Source of the DNA: Mycobacterium sp. ACS1612 | GTDB lineage: Bacteria > Actinomycetota > Actinomycetes > Mycobacteriales > Mycobacteriaceae | Direction of reading: 5' to 3' | Length of the DNA: 64,000 nt | NCBI RefSeq assembly: GCF_001667505.1 | Contig: NZ_LZHZ01000027.1 | Location: forward strand, 124,001-188,000 | In this document: positions 54,769-62,916 of the stretch, piece by piece | Layout of the letters: each line of letters opens with the position of its first letter | Numbering within the stretch: the first letter of the stretch is position 1 | The notes under the pieces: generated by a model | What the model was told of the DNA's origin: nothing | Databases searched by the model: none | What the model saw: the letters and a program-made list of their open reading frames with translations, nothing else | Translations under genes and position numbers: made by a program

Positions 54769-55097
54769 TCACGGTTGAGGTTCGAACTCCACGTCGATGC
54801 GGGGCGCCTGCTCGATACCGGGCTGATCGGTTACGGCCTCGGACGCCACCGGACCGAACGCCGGGCTCAATTCGCCTCCGGGACCGAGGATCGAATGGTC
54901 GCAAGGGTCGACGCCCCGACGCACTGGTCGGGATCGTCGACTTGCTGGAAGGACTTGTGGATCACGACGTGAACGGCGGTGCCGACGTTGCCCGCAGCGG
55001 GCGGCTCCGCGGTGGCCTGCTGCGCCGACACCAGGGCCAGAATCCCCATGAAAACGGCACACCCGACGAGCATGCGTCGATTCGGTCGTTCGCCCAC
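54769..55097 (-). pseudogene. small secreted protein, single-base frameshift
   Basis: Two overlapping frames look coding in succession: ATG 55097 gives a signal peptide (MLVGCAVFMGILALVSAQQ) and HVVIHKSFQQVDDPDQC. The other frame continues SILGPGGELSPAFGPVASEA to a stop at 54769. The total is 329 bp, one base short of a whole frame of 109 aa. The likely spot is the CCCC run at 54914-54917 on the plus strand: one more C would give DQCVGG-VDPCDHS and join both halves with paired Cys. Function unknown. Real mutation or homopolymer error. Confidence 0.6.
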
Positions 55098-55284
55098 CTT
55101 GTTTCCTCTATATCCATGACACGCGGCGCGCTGACGCTACCCAGCAGCCGTCAAAGCCGTGCCCGCAATCCAGAAATCGCTGACAGGGCGTCGCCAGCCG
55201 ATGCTTGCCGTATCAAGGACGCCGGCCGTGAAGGAGGCGCACAATTGCGGCGTACCACTGGGCATGAGCTCGAAGGAGTCGACC

Positions 55285-55626
55285 ATGCGCCGCTTACTCG
55301 CAGGGTTAGGCATAGCGGCTGCGATGTGCGCCGCGGCACCGGCGTATGCCGAGCCCACACCTGACCCGCACATGCCCAACATGCAGGCGGGCTATTGCCC
55401 TGGCGGCGGTATGGGCTCGCAGATCTCGCTGGCCTATTGCGACGGCGTGCCCTATCCCGACGGCACGTTCTGGCATGCGATTCAGTACGGCGCGCCCATG
55501 ATCGGCCATCCATACGGGTTGCTGTCACCCGGGCTGCAATGCGTCGTCGGGGGCGGACCGATTCCGCAGCCAGCGCCCCCGGGCGGCTGCGGAGGCGCGG
55601 TACCTCCGGCGCCGCCGCCTCCGTAA
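55285..55626 (+). CDS. small secreted Gly/Pro-rich protein
   Basis: Protein of 113 aa. Signal peptide about 1-23 (MRRLLAGLGIAAAMCAAAPA), then a Cys-containing domain (GYCPGGGMGSQISLAYCDG, GLQCVVGG) and a Pro-rich C-terminus. AAGGAG at 55273-55278 sets the start at ATG 55285. A common kind of mycobacterial secreted protein; function unknown. Confidence 0.8.
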   Translation: MRRLLAGLGIAAAMCAAAPAYAEPTPDPHMPNMQAGYCPGGGMGSQISLAYCDGVPYPDGTFWHAIQYGAPMIGHPYGLLSPGLQCVVGGGPIPQPAPPGGCGGAVPPAPPPP

Positions 55627-55675
55627 TCGTCCGAGTCGGGCGTCGCGCGAAGCCTCCCCGCGCTAGTCTTTGCCG

Positions 55676-56572
55676 ATGATTGCGGGCGACAAGGCGCCTG
55701 ATTTCACGCTGTACGACCACACCGGTCGGGCGCGGACCCTGTCCGCACTGCTTTCCGACGGGCCGGTCGTGCTGTTCTTCTTCCCGCTGGCGTCCTCGCC
55801 GATCTGCACCGCCCAGGCCTGTCATTTTCGGGATCTGAGTAGCGAATTCGCCGCTGTCGGCGCTCATCGGGTCGGCATCAGCACCGACACCGTCGACAGA
55901 CAGGCGCACTTCGCCCAGCAGCGCTCCTTCGACTACCCGCTGCTCTCAGACGAAGACGGCGTGGTGTCCGAACTGTTCGGTGTGCGCCGAGGCCGGTTCG
56001 CCAAGCTGCGAGAATCGGTGTTGGCGCGTGAGGCGGCCCGGCACAGCCGCCACACACGACGCCGTGGCCTGCTGGCCCGGCTGCTACCGGTCCGACGAAC
56101 CACCTTCGTGATCGACACCGACCGCACCGTGCTCAAGGTGGTATCGAACGAGGTGCGCGCGTCGATGCACGCCGATCAGACGTTGTCGTTCCTACGCAAT
56201 TACCAGCCACAGATGTCGCCGCGCACTCGGGAGCAGGACTGGTTCGCAGAGCCGGTCGCCGCGGGCCGAATCGACTCCGGCATCGAACTGCCACTCGAGG
56301 CGCCGATCGAAGCGCTCAACCCGACACCGCATCCTCCGCGCTGGCCGAAACATGATGTGCGCGGCCAGATCCTGACGTGGAGCGCGCACAGCACCACGGT
56401 GCCCGAGATCGCCGCCCGGTTATCCCTACCACTCGGTGCGACGCGATTCTTGGTCGACGAGCTGGTGTCGGAGGGTTATCTGCGGGTGCGCGCTCCCGTG
56501 GGCGGCGCCATGACAACCGACGAACGACGCGAACTGATCAGTAGGACCCTGGCCGGCCTACGCGCGCTCTGA
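55676..56572 (+). CDS. peroxiredoxin fused to a DUF742-like domain
   Basis: Protein of 298 aa. Residues 1-175 are a BCP/AhpE-type peroxiredoxin: GDKAPDFTLYDHTG, then FPLASSPICTAQAC with peroxidatic Cys44 and a likely resolving Cys49. A ~28-residue Arg-rich insert follows (about 105-132). Residues about 230-275 resemble DUF742, the winged-helix-like domain next to small GTPases in actinobacteria (ILTWSAHSTTVPEIAARLSL, LVDELVSEGYLRV). No GTPase cluster is nearby. Fusion of a thiol peroxidase to DUF742 is unusual. ATG 55676. Confidence 0.8.
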   Translation: MIAGDKAPDFTLYDHTGRARTLSALLSDGPVVLFFFPLASSPICTAQACHFRDLSSEFAAVGAHRVGISTDTVDRQAHFAQQRSFDYPLLSDEDGVVSELFGVRRGRFAKLRESVLAREAARHSRHTRRRGLLARLLPVRRTTFVIDTDRTVLKVVSNEVRASMHADQTLSFLRNYQPQMSPRTREQDWFAEPVAAGRIDSGIELPLEAPIEALNPTPHPPRWPKHDVRGQILTWSAHSTTVPEIAARLSLPLGATRFLVDELVSEGYLRVRAPVGGAMTTDERRELISRTLAGLRAL

Positions 56573-56717
56573 CGTCGGCACTCCCGTCGATTCCCCACCG
56601 CGTCAGATTCGTAGTGGATTGCCAGAATCTATCCAGCTGTAACCCAGTCCAGCGAGGAACTCTCAGGACACGCGCACTTGCTACGGAGGCACACCACAGA
56701 GACCAGGAGGGACAGCC

Positions 56718-56966
56718 ATGCAGCAGTCGGTGAAGATTCGAGGAACCCTAGTTGTCGGCGCCGCGCTCATAGCCACGGGCGCCTTCGCGATCGCTCTGGG
56801 CGAAGAGAAGGCCGCAGGGCCCGACACCGTGCCCGTCGTGTCCAGCGGCCAAATGACACTCGGTGACACCGCAACCACAACCACCCCGCCTACCGTGGCC
56901 CCCGTCGCGATCGCTACTCCCGCCGAAAAGGCGACCGTGCCCTGCGGCTTCACCAAGAGCTGCTGA
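56718..56966 (+). CDS. small exported protein (82 aa)
   Basis: An 82-aa protein with an N-terminal hydrophobic signal or anchor (GTLVVGAALIATGAFAIALG) and a Thr/Pro/Ala-rich exposed part ending in two Cys (PCGFTKSC). GGAGGGA precedes ATG 56718. The C-terminal Cys pair suggests a disulfide outside the cell. Function unknown. Confidence 0.65.
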   Translation: MQQSVKIRGTLVVGAALIATGAFAIALGEEKAAGPDTVPVVSSGQMTLGDTATTTTPPTVAPVAIATPAEKATVPCGFTKSC

Positions 56967-57131
56967 TCGCTACCGCGACTGTCCAGCGGCCCGAGATCAA
57001 GCGAGTCAAGGCCATCGAGGCCGGCCTGCCGAAACCATAACGGGCTGAACAAGACCGCGGGAACAGCGGCGTCCCCTGGCAACAGGCCGAACTTTGCCAA
57101 GTGGGCAAATTGGCGCGGCTAGGGTGAATCG

Positions 57132-58130
57132 GTGGCCGACGTGACGGTGATGGGCGCGGGCGCCTGGGGCTGCGCGATTTGCGGCGTGCTCGCGGACGCA
57201 GGGAACTCTGTGACACTCTGGGCAAGAGAGTCCGAGGTCGCCGACGAAATCAACGCCTCCCACCGCAACACCCGGTTCGCGCCCGGCATGGAGTTGTCGG
57301 CTGCCATTCGGGCCACCTCGGACCCCGTCGAGGCGTTAACCGGTGCGACCACCGTGTTACTGGTCCTGCCGTCGCAGAAACTGCGCGAGAACCTGGCCAA
57401 CTGGACGCCGTTCATCGACGATCGCGCCACACTGGTCAACCTTTCCAAGGGCATCGAGATCGGCACCTTGTTGCGTATGAGCCAGGTGATCGTTCAAGTC
57501 ACCGGAATTGATTCGTCCAGGGTTGCCGTGCTGTCCGGCCCGAACCTCGCCAGCGAGGTCGCCCAAAAGCAGCCCTCGGCCACCGTCATTGCGTGCAGCG
57601 ACTCGGGGCGGGCGGTGAGCTTGCAGCGTGCACTTACCGTGGGTTACTTCCGGCCCTACACGAATTCCGATGTCATCGGAGTGGAGATCGGCGGGGCTTG
57701 CAAGAACGTGATCGCCATCGCCTGCGGGATGGCCGCAGGCGTCGGGCTCGCGGACAACACGGCTGCGGCGATCATCACCCGCGGCCTCGCCGAAATCATG
57801 CGGCTCGGCGTCGCGGTGGGAGCTCAGCCCGCTACCCTCGCCGGCCTCGCCGGTCTCGGCGATCTCGTGGCCACCTGCATGTCGTCGCAATCCCGCAGCC
57901 GATCGTTCGGCGAGCGGCTTGGCCAGGGCGACTCGATGCAATCGGCGATGCAGGCTGCCGAGGGCCGCGTGGCCGAGGGCGTCGAGTCATGTCAGTCCGT
58001 TCTCGCGCTCGCGCAGAGTTATGACGTGGATATGCCGATGACCGAAAAGGTGAGCAGGGTATGCCACCATGGATTGCCGGTGCACGACGCGATTGCGTTG
58101 CTGCTTGGCCGCGGCACCGGGTCCGAATGA
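57132..58130 (+). CDS. gpsA: NAD(P)-dependent glycerol-3-phosphate dehydrogenase
   Basis: Protein of 332 aa converting dihydroxyacetone phosphate to sn-glycerol-3-phosphate for phospholipid synthesis. NAD motif GAGAWG at 8-13, then [17 protein letters not shown], and the catalytic Lys in [16 protein letters not shown], plus the [13 protein letters not shown] signature. GTG 57132. Mycobacterial genomes usually carry two copies of this gene; whether this is the main one cannot be told from the window. Confidence 0.92.
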   Translation: MADVTVMGAGAWGCAICGVLADAGNSVTLWARESEVADEINASHRNTRFAPGMELSAAIRATSDPVEALTGATTVLLVLPSQKLRENLANWTPFIDDRATLVNLSKGIEIGTLLRMSQVIVQVTGIDSSRVAVLSGPNLASEVAQKQPSATVIACSDSGRAVSLQRALTVGYFRPYTNSDVIGVEIGGACKNVIAIACGMAAGVGLADNTAAAIITRGLAEIMRLGVAVGAQPATLAGLAGLGDLVATCMSSQSRSRSFGERLGQGDSMQSAMQAAEGRVAEGVESCQSVLALAQSYDVDMPMTEKVSRVCHHGLPVHDAIALLLGRGTGSE

Positions 58131-58139
58131 CAGCCGGAC

Positions 58140-58323
58140 ACCGACAGGAGGCCCCACTGCCGAATGGGCCGTGGACGAATTGCGTTGCCTCAGTCGGCTT
58201 CCCGACCTCGACGACGTGGTCGAGGACAAGGTCGTCGGCATCGTCGATGATCCGGGTCGGGTAGCCGAACTCCACGCTGATCGGCACACCAATGAACTCG
58301 CCGGATGCGATAATCGGCCACAT
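58140..58323 (-). other. possible remnant of a coding region
   Basis: About 60 codons from an ATG at 58323 (minus) read as good protein with mycobacterial codon use (GVPISVEFGYPTRIIDDADD, VLDHVVEVGKPTEATQF). The frame then degrades and runs into the antisense of gpsA. No ribosome-binding site or family match. It could be the start of a decayed gene, or chance. Confidence 0.25.
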
Positions 58324-58396
58324 CGTGCATCACGCCGCAGCCATCGCCGCCAAGAGCGCCAACGATCGGAACCAAAACAGTCTCCGCTCAGACGTT

Positions 58397-59866
58397 ATGG
58401 GTCCTGGTGGGTCAACGATCCGCACCGACGGTGTTCGTCCCCGGACTCGGCGTCGCCGATTCATCGCCGTGACAATGGCCGCAATGCTGGCCCTCACGAC
58501 GGCGTGTGGGACATCTTCTCCCGAACTCGCCGACCCCTTCAAAGTGGCGGGCATGCCGGTAACGGATGGGCCGTCGGGGTTGAGGACGGGCGCGCCCAAG
58601 CCGTCACGGACGGTGACCTACACCGACGGCGGACAGATCGATGTGCTTGCCGTACAGGCCGTCAGCGATACCGAGGATTATTGGAAGGGCGCCTTTCACG
58701 ATGTGTTCGGAAGGGGGTTCACCCCGGCCCGCCGACTCGTGTCGTGGGACGCGAACAGTCGCGCCCACACACCGTCGTTCTGCGGACAGACCACTTCGGG
58801 ACTGGTCAATGCCGCATTTTGTCCGATGGACAAGTCGATCGGTTGGGATCGTGGCGTGCTGCTGCCATCGCTGCGAAAGTCGTACGGCGACATGGCTGTC
58901 GCCATGGTGTTGGCCCACGAGTATGGCCACTCCGTGCAGCACCAGGCCCAGCTGAACCGGCCGGACACACCGACGTTGGTGGCCGAGCAACAGGCCGACT
59001 GCTTCGCTGGGTCCTATATGCGTTGGGTGGCCACAGGGGACTCACGCCGGTTCACGCTGTCCACCGGCAATGGGCTCAACGCCCTCCTCGCCAGCGTGAT
59101 CTCTTTCCGGGATCCAGTGATCAGAAGCAACGGGGCAGTTTCGCGCGGCGGTGAACACGGGTCAGCGTTCGAGCGAGTGTCGGCGTTCCAATTCGGATTC
59201 ACCGACGGGCCGGGGACGTGTAAGACGATCGACCTCGACGAGGTACGGCAGCGACGCGGCGATCTGCCCGTGCAGCTACAGCGCAACGAGACCGGCAACT
59301 GGCCGGTTTCGCAGGAGTCCGTGAAGGCCGTTGTCGCAGCGATGAACATCCTGTTTGAGCCAGAAAGACAACCGAAGCTCACCCTCGATGCGGCCGAGGC
59401 GGCCAGGTGCCCCGATGCCCGGCCGACACCGCCCGTCTCCTTCTGTCCGGCAACCGACACCATTGCGGTGGACCTCGCCGCCCTGAAGAAACTCGGTGCC
59501 GCCGGTGCAGGTCCGATAGGCCTGACCGGTGACAACACCGCATACTCCGTGTTGATATCGCGCTACATGCTGGCGCTGCAGGATGGGCTCGGTCTGCCGT
59601 TGGACAGTGCGGAGACGGGTTTGCGAACGGCATGTCTCACCGGGGCCGCCACGAGAAAGCTTGCACAACAGGTACGCACGCCCGACGGCAACACTGTCGC
59701 GTTGACCGCAGGAGACCTCGACGAAGCCGTGGCAGGACTGCTCACGAATGGCTTGGCGGCCAGCGACGTCAACGGAACGTCGGCGCCCGCCGGATTCGCC
59801 CGCATCGACGCGTTCCGTACCGGGGTGCTGAGCGACAAGGACAAGTGCTTGAACCGCTTCCACTGA
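58397..59866 (+). CDS. neutral zinc metallopeptidase lipoprotein
   Basis: Protein of 489 aa. Lipobox LTTAC puts Cys37 as the lipid-modified residue. Zinc site HEYGH at 174-178 (H-E-x-x-H) with the third ligand Glu197 in VAEQQADCFAG, the pattern of the neutral zinc metallopeptidase family. The C-terminal 250 residues have no clear domain, with four Cys likely in disulfides. ATG 58397 is chosen because an arginine-rich stretch and the hydrophobic signal follow; an in-frame ATG at 58292 would place over 50 residues before the signal. Confidence 0.88.
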   Translation: MGPGGSTIRTDGVRPRTRRRRFIAVTMAAMLALTTACGTSSPELADPFKVAGMPVTDGPSGLRTGAPKPSRTVTYTDGGQIDVLAVQAVSDTEDYWKGAFHDVFGRGFTPARRLVSWDANSRAHTPSFCGQTTSGLVNAAFCPMDKSIGWDRGVLLPSLRKSYGDMAVAMVLAHEYGHSVQHQAQLNRPDTPTLVAEQQADCFAGSYMRWVATGDSRRFTLSTGNGLNALLASVISFRDPVIRSNGAVSRGGEHGSAFERVSAFQFGFTDGPGTCKTIDLDEVRQRRGDLPVQLQRNETGNWPVSQESVKAVVAAMNILFEPERQPKLTLDAAEAARCPDARPTPPVSFCPATDTIAVDLAALKKLGAAGAGPIGLTGDNTAYSVLISRYMLALQDGLGLPLDSAETGLRTACLTGAATRKLAQQVRTPDGNTVALTAGDLDEAVAGLLTNGLAASDVNGTSAPAGFARIDAFRTGVLSDKDKCLNRFH

Positions 59867-59909
59867 TTCTTGCCCAGACGCCAATCAGCATAGGTGACAC
59901 GATGAGACG

Positions 59910-61739
59910 ATGTCCGCAGCAACACTGAGCTTGGTGATAGTCGGGGCTGCCGTAGCGTTGTTCGTCTGGAACCGAATTCCGGTGGAGGCGGTCGCGGTTG
60001 GTACCGCGCTGATGCTGTACTTCACCGGTCTCGTCGATGCGGGAACGCTGTTCAAGGGATTCGGCGACGCGGTGATCGTGTTCATCGCCTCACTTTTCGT
60101 GGTGAGCGAGGGCTTGGAGGCATCGGGTGTCACCGCCTGGGTGAGTGCGACACTAGCCCGAATCGCCGGACGGGCTTACGTCCGGGTGTTGGTCACGGTA
60201 TTGGCAATCGGCGCAGTGATCAGCGCGGTGATCACGGTCAACGGCGCCGCTGCAGCGCTGGTTCCGGTGACGGTGGCGGTGGCCCGACGCGCACGAATCC
60301 TGCCGTCGCGGGTCCTGATTCCACTGGCATTCGGGTGCAGCGCGGGCGCGCTACTCACTCTCGGCGGCAGTCCGGTGAATGTCATCGTCGACGAGGCCTC
60401 GCGCGAGAATGGCGGTACCGGATTCGGCTATTTCGAGTTCGCGCTCGTCGGGCTGCCACTGGTCGTGGTGACCATCGCGGTGGCTGCGCTGTTCGGGCGC
60501 CGACTTCTACCGGAGCGGGTGTCGACGAAACTTCCGACCGACTTCAGTGACTACCTGCCTCGCATCGTTCAACATTGGGGTCTGGACCGCCGATTGTTTC
60601 GATTGACCGTTGGCGAGCAGTCAACCGCGATCAGTGTGCCGGTGCGCGACCTGATTGCCGGACATGACGGCGATTCGGGTGCACAAAGATCGTCAGGGCG
60701 CGAATTGGCTTTGGTGGCAACGCAAACACGCGGGGACCGGGTCACCGACGATCAGCATCGGCTAGAGCCAGGCGACAGGATCATTGTCGAGGGCGACGCG
60801 ACCGTCATCGCCGAATTCGCCGATCGCACGGGTTGCTGGGTCGACGGTGTGACCACCGGGTCGCACGACGACCTCGTGAGCCGTGATGCCGGATTGGCTG
60901 AGTTGATGATCCCGCCGAGGTCGGATTGGTTGAGCAAGAAGGTGTTTCCCGGACTCTCGTGGGACGGTCTCACCGTTCTGTCGGTGCACCGAATGAACGC
61001 CGACGTCGGCGCACGTGTCGTCGAGTTTTCGCAGGGCGACACCATCCTCGTCCACGGCCCATGGTCTGCGATCGACCGATTGGCCGCCTCCGGCATGCTC
61101 ATCGTCGACTCGGCTGAAGACGTGCGGCGCCAGACGGTTGCGCTGGACCATTCGGCGCTGCGCGCGCTGGCTGTGCTTGCGGTACTGATCGGATTGCTTG
61201 CGGCGGGGATCGTGCCGCCGGCGGTGGCAGGCTTGTCGGCCGCCCTGGCGATGGTCCTGCTGCGCGTGGTGCGGACAGAACAAGCGTATCGCGCGATCCC
61301 GTGGCAGACGATCATCCTCATCGGCGCGCTGATCCCGTTGTCCACCGCGATCCAAACCAGCGGTGCAGCCGACGAGATTGCCGGTCCGATCGTTGATCTC
61401 GTACGGGACCGCGGCCCGTATCTGCTACTCATCGTGCTGTTCGTGCTCACCGCACTACTCGGACAATTCATCTCGAATGTCGCCACGGTGCTGGTGGTTA
61501 TCCCGATCGCCATGGCGGCCGCAACGGAAAGTGATATCTCGGTGCAGGCGGTGCTGATGCTGGTGGCGGTGGCGGGGGCGGCATCGTTGCTCACTCCGAT
61601 TGCCACACCCGCCAATATGATCGTCTTGAATCCCGGTGGCTACCGCTTCGGAGACTACTGGCGGCTGGGTGCCGTCACGATGGTGGCATGGTTTGCTGTC
61701 GCGATGGTGGTGATCCCGATTTGCTGGCCGTTGCGCTAG
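59910..61739 (+). CDS. SLC13-type permease with central TrkA-C domains
   Basis: Membrane transporter of 609 aa: about five or six helices, a cytoplasmic insert at about 205-410 with two TrkA-C-like repeats (ELALVATQTRGDRV near 258, GDRIIVEGDATVI; and TVLSVHRMNADVG), and six helices after it. GNxxxN-like ion-transporter loops are present (LLTLGGSPVNV and LTPIATPAN). Such proteins carry dicarboxylates, sulfate or similar anions with Na+ or H+. The substrate may relate to the L-lactate dehydrogenase encoded next. ATG 59910. Confidence 0.87.
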   Translation: MSAATLSLVIVGAAVALFVWNRIPVEAVAVGTALMLYFTGLVDAGTLFKGFGDAVIVFIASLFVVSEGLEASGVTAWVSATLARIAGRAYVRVLVTVLAIGAVISAVITVNGAAAALVPVTVAVARRARILPSRVLIPLAFGCSAGALLTLGGSPVNVIVDEASRENGGTGFGYFEFALVGLPLVVVTIAVAALFGRRLLPERVSTKLPTDFSDYLPRIVQHWGLDRRLFRLTVGEQSTAISVPVRDLIAGHDGDSGAQRSSGRELALVATQTRGDRVTDDQHRLEPGDRIIVEGDATVIAEFADRTGCWVDGVTTGSHDDLVSRDAGLAELMIPPRSDWLSKKVFPGLSWDGLTVLSVHRMNADVGARVVEFSQGDTILVHGPWSAIDRLAASGMLIVDSAEDVRRQTVALDHSALRALAVLAVLIGLLAAGIVPPAVAGLSAALAMVLLRVVRTEQAYRAIPWQTIILIGALIPLSTAIQTSGAADEIAGPIVDLVRDRGPYLLLIVLFVLTALLGQFISNVATVLVVIPIAMAAATESDISVQAVLMLVAVAGAASLLTPIATPANMIVLNPGGYRFGDYWRLGAVTMVAWFAVAMVVIPICWPLR

Positions 61740-61949
61740 TAACACGGGCGGCCCAGGAAAAAAGAATCGAGCACTGACGGAACTGGTTGCCGCCGGCCAT
61801 GTTTCACACGGTTGCTCGAAGCTCGATCGGGTATCGCGGACGCTTGGCGCACAGTCTGCCCGCTGACGCTACCGCCGACAACGACAACTTTCTTTGACAT
61901 TTTCCCTGCAACCCATGCCGCGAGACGCCGCATCGTCGACTATGAAGCA

Positions 61950-62912
61950 ATGCCTGTGTCATCGACGGAATTATCGAACAAGGTCAGCATCGTCGGTATG
62001 GGCAGCGTCGGCACCGCCATCGCCTATGCCTGCCTGATCCGGGGATCCGCGGGATCCCTCGCCCTCTACGACATCAACGCCAAGAAGCTGCGCGCCGAGT
62101 TGCTCGATCTCAACCACGGCAGCCAATTTGTGCCGCACTGCCCGGTCAGCGGTTCCGACGACGTCGGCATCACGGCCGGCTCGGCGGTCGTCATCGTCAC
62201 GGCGGGCGCGAAACAGGACGAGGGTCAAAGCCGTTTGGATCTGGCGACAAGCAATGTGGCGATGGCGCAATCGTTGACGTCGCAGCTGCTCGAACAGTCG
62301 CCCGACGCGATCATCGTCTTCGTCACCAACCCGGTAGACGTCGTGACATACGCCGCCGCGGGTTCGGTGGACGCTGACCACGGAAGGATCTTGGGATCCG
62401 GGACTGTGTTGGATTCCAGCAGGTTTCGCTATCTCATCGCTGAGCGCGCCGATCTGGCCGTCGCCAACGTGCACGGCTTCATCGTCGGCGAGCACGGCGA
62501 CTCGCAGATCTCGCTGTGGTCGAGTGTGTCGATCGGCGGGGTGCCTGCCGAGCAGTTCCGCATCGGTGGCGCTCAGGTTTTCGACGAAACCACCCGCAAC
62601 GAAATTTCGGCGAATGTCGTCAGCGCCGCATACGAGATCATCGCAGGCAAGGGCGCGACCAACCTGGCCATCGGGTTGTCGACTGCACGGATCGTTGAAG
62701 CGATTCTGCGGGACCAGCACCGGGTTATGCCGGTGTCAACGGTGCAGCGCGGTGCTTACGAGATCAGCGATGTGTGCCTCTCCCTGCCGACTGTGGTCAC
62801 GGCCGCGGGCGCCGGTCAGGTACTCGAGGTGCCGCTGTCTGCTTCTGAACTGCTGGGGCTGCAGGCGTCCGCGGCGACCCTGAAGCAGGCACAGGAATCG
62901 CTGGGCCTCTAG
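61950..62912 (+). CDS. ldh: L-lactate dehydrogenase
   Basis: NAD-dependent 2-hydroxyacid dehydrogenase of 320 aa, interconverting pyruvate and L-lactate. NAD motif GMGSVGTA at 16-23, specificity loop AGAKQDEGQSR with Gln89 and Arg95 (Gln indicates lactate; malate enzymes have Arg), catalytic His182 in GEHGDS. ATG 61950 follows a 210-bp gap, and the in-frame codons upstream lack conserved sequence. Only some mycobacteria have this gene, and it sits beside an anion permease. Confidence 0.9.
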   Translation: MPVSSTELSNKVSIVGMGSVGTAIAYACLIRGSAGSLALYDINAKKLRAELLDLNHGSQFVPHCPVSGSDDVGITAGSAVVIVTAGAKQDEGQSRLDLATSNVAMAQSLTSQLLEQSPDAIIVFVTNPVDVVTYAAAGSVDADHGRILGSGTVLDSSRFRYLIAERADLAVANVHGFIVGEHGDSQISLWSSVSIGGVPAEQFRIGGAQVFDETTRNEISANVVSAAYEIIAGKGATNLAIGLSTARIVEAILRDQHRVMPVSTVQRGAYEISDVCLSLPTVVTAAGAGQVLEVPLSASELLGLQASAATLKQAQESLGL

Positions 62913-62916
62913 CTCC

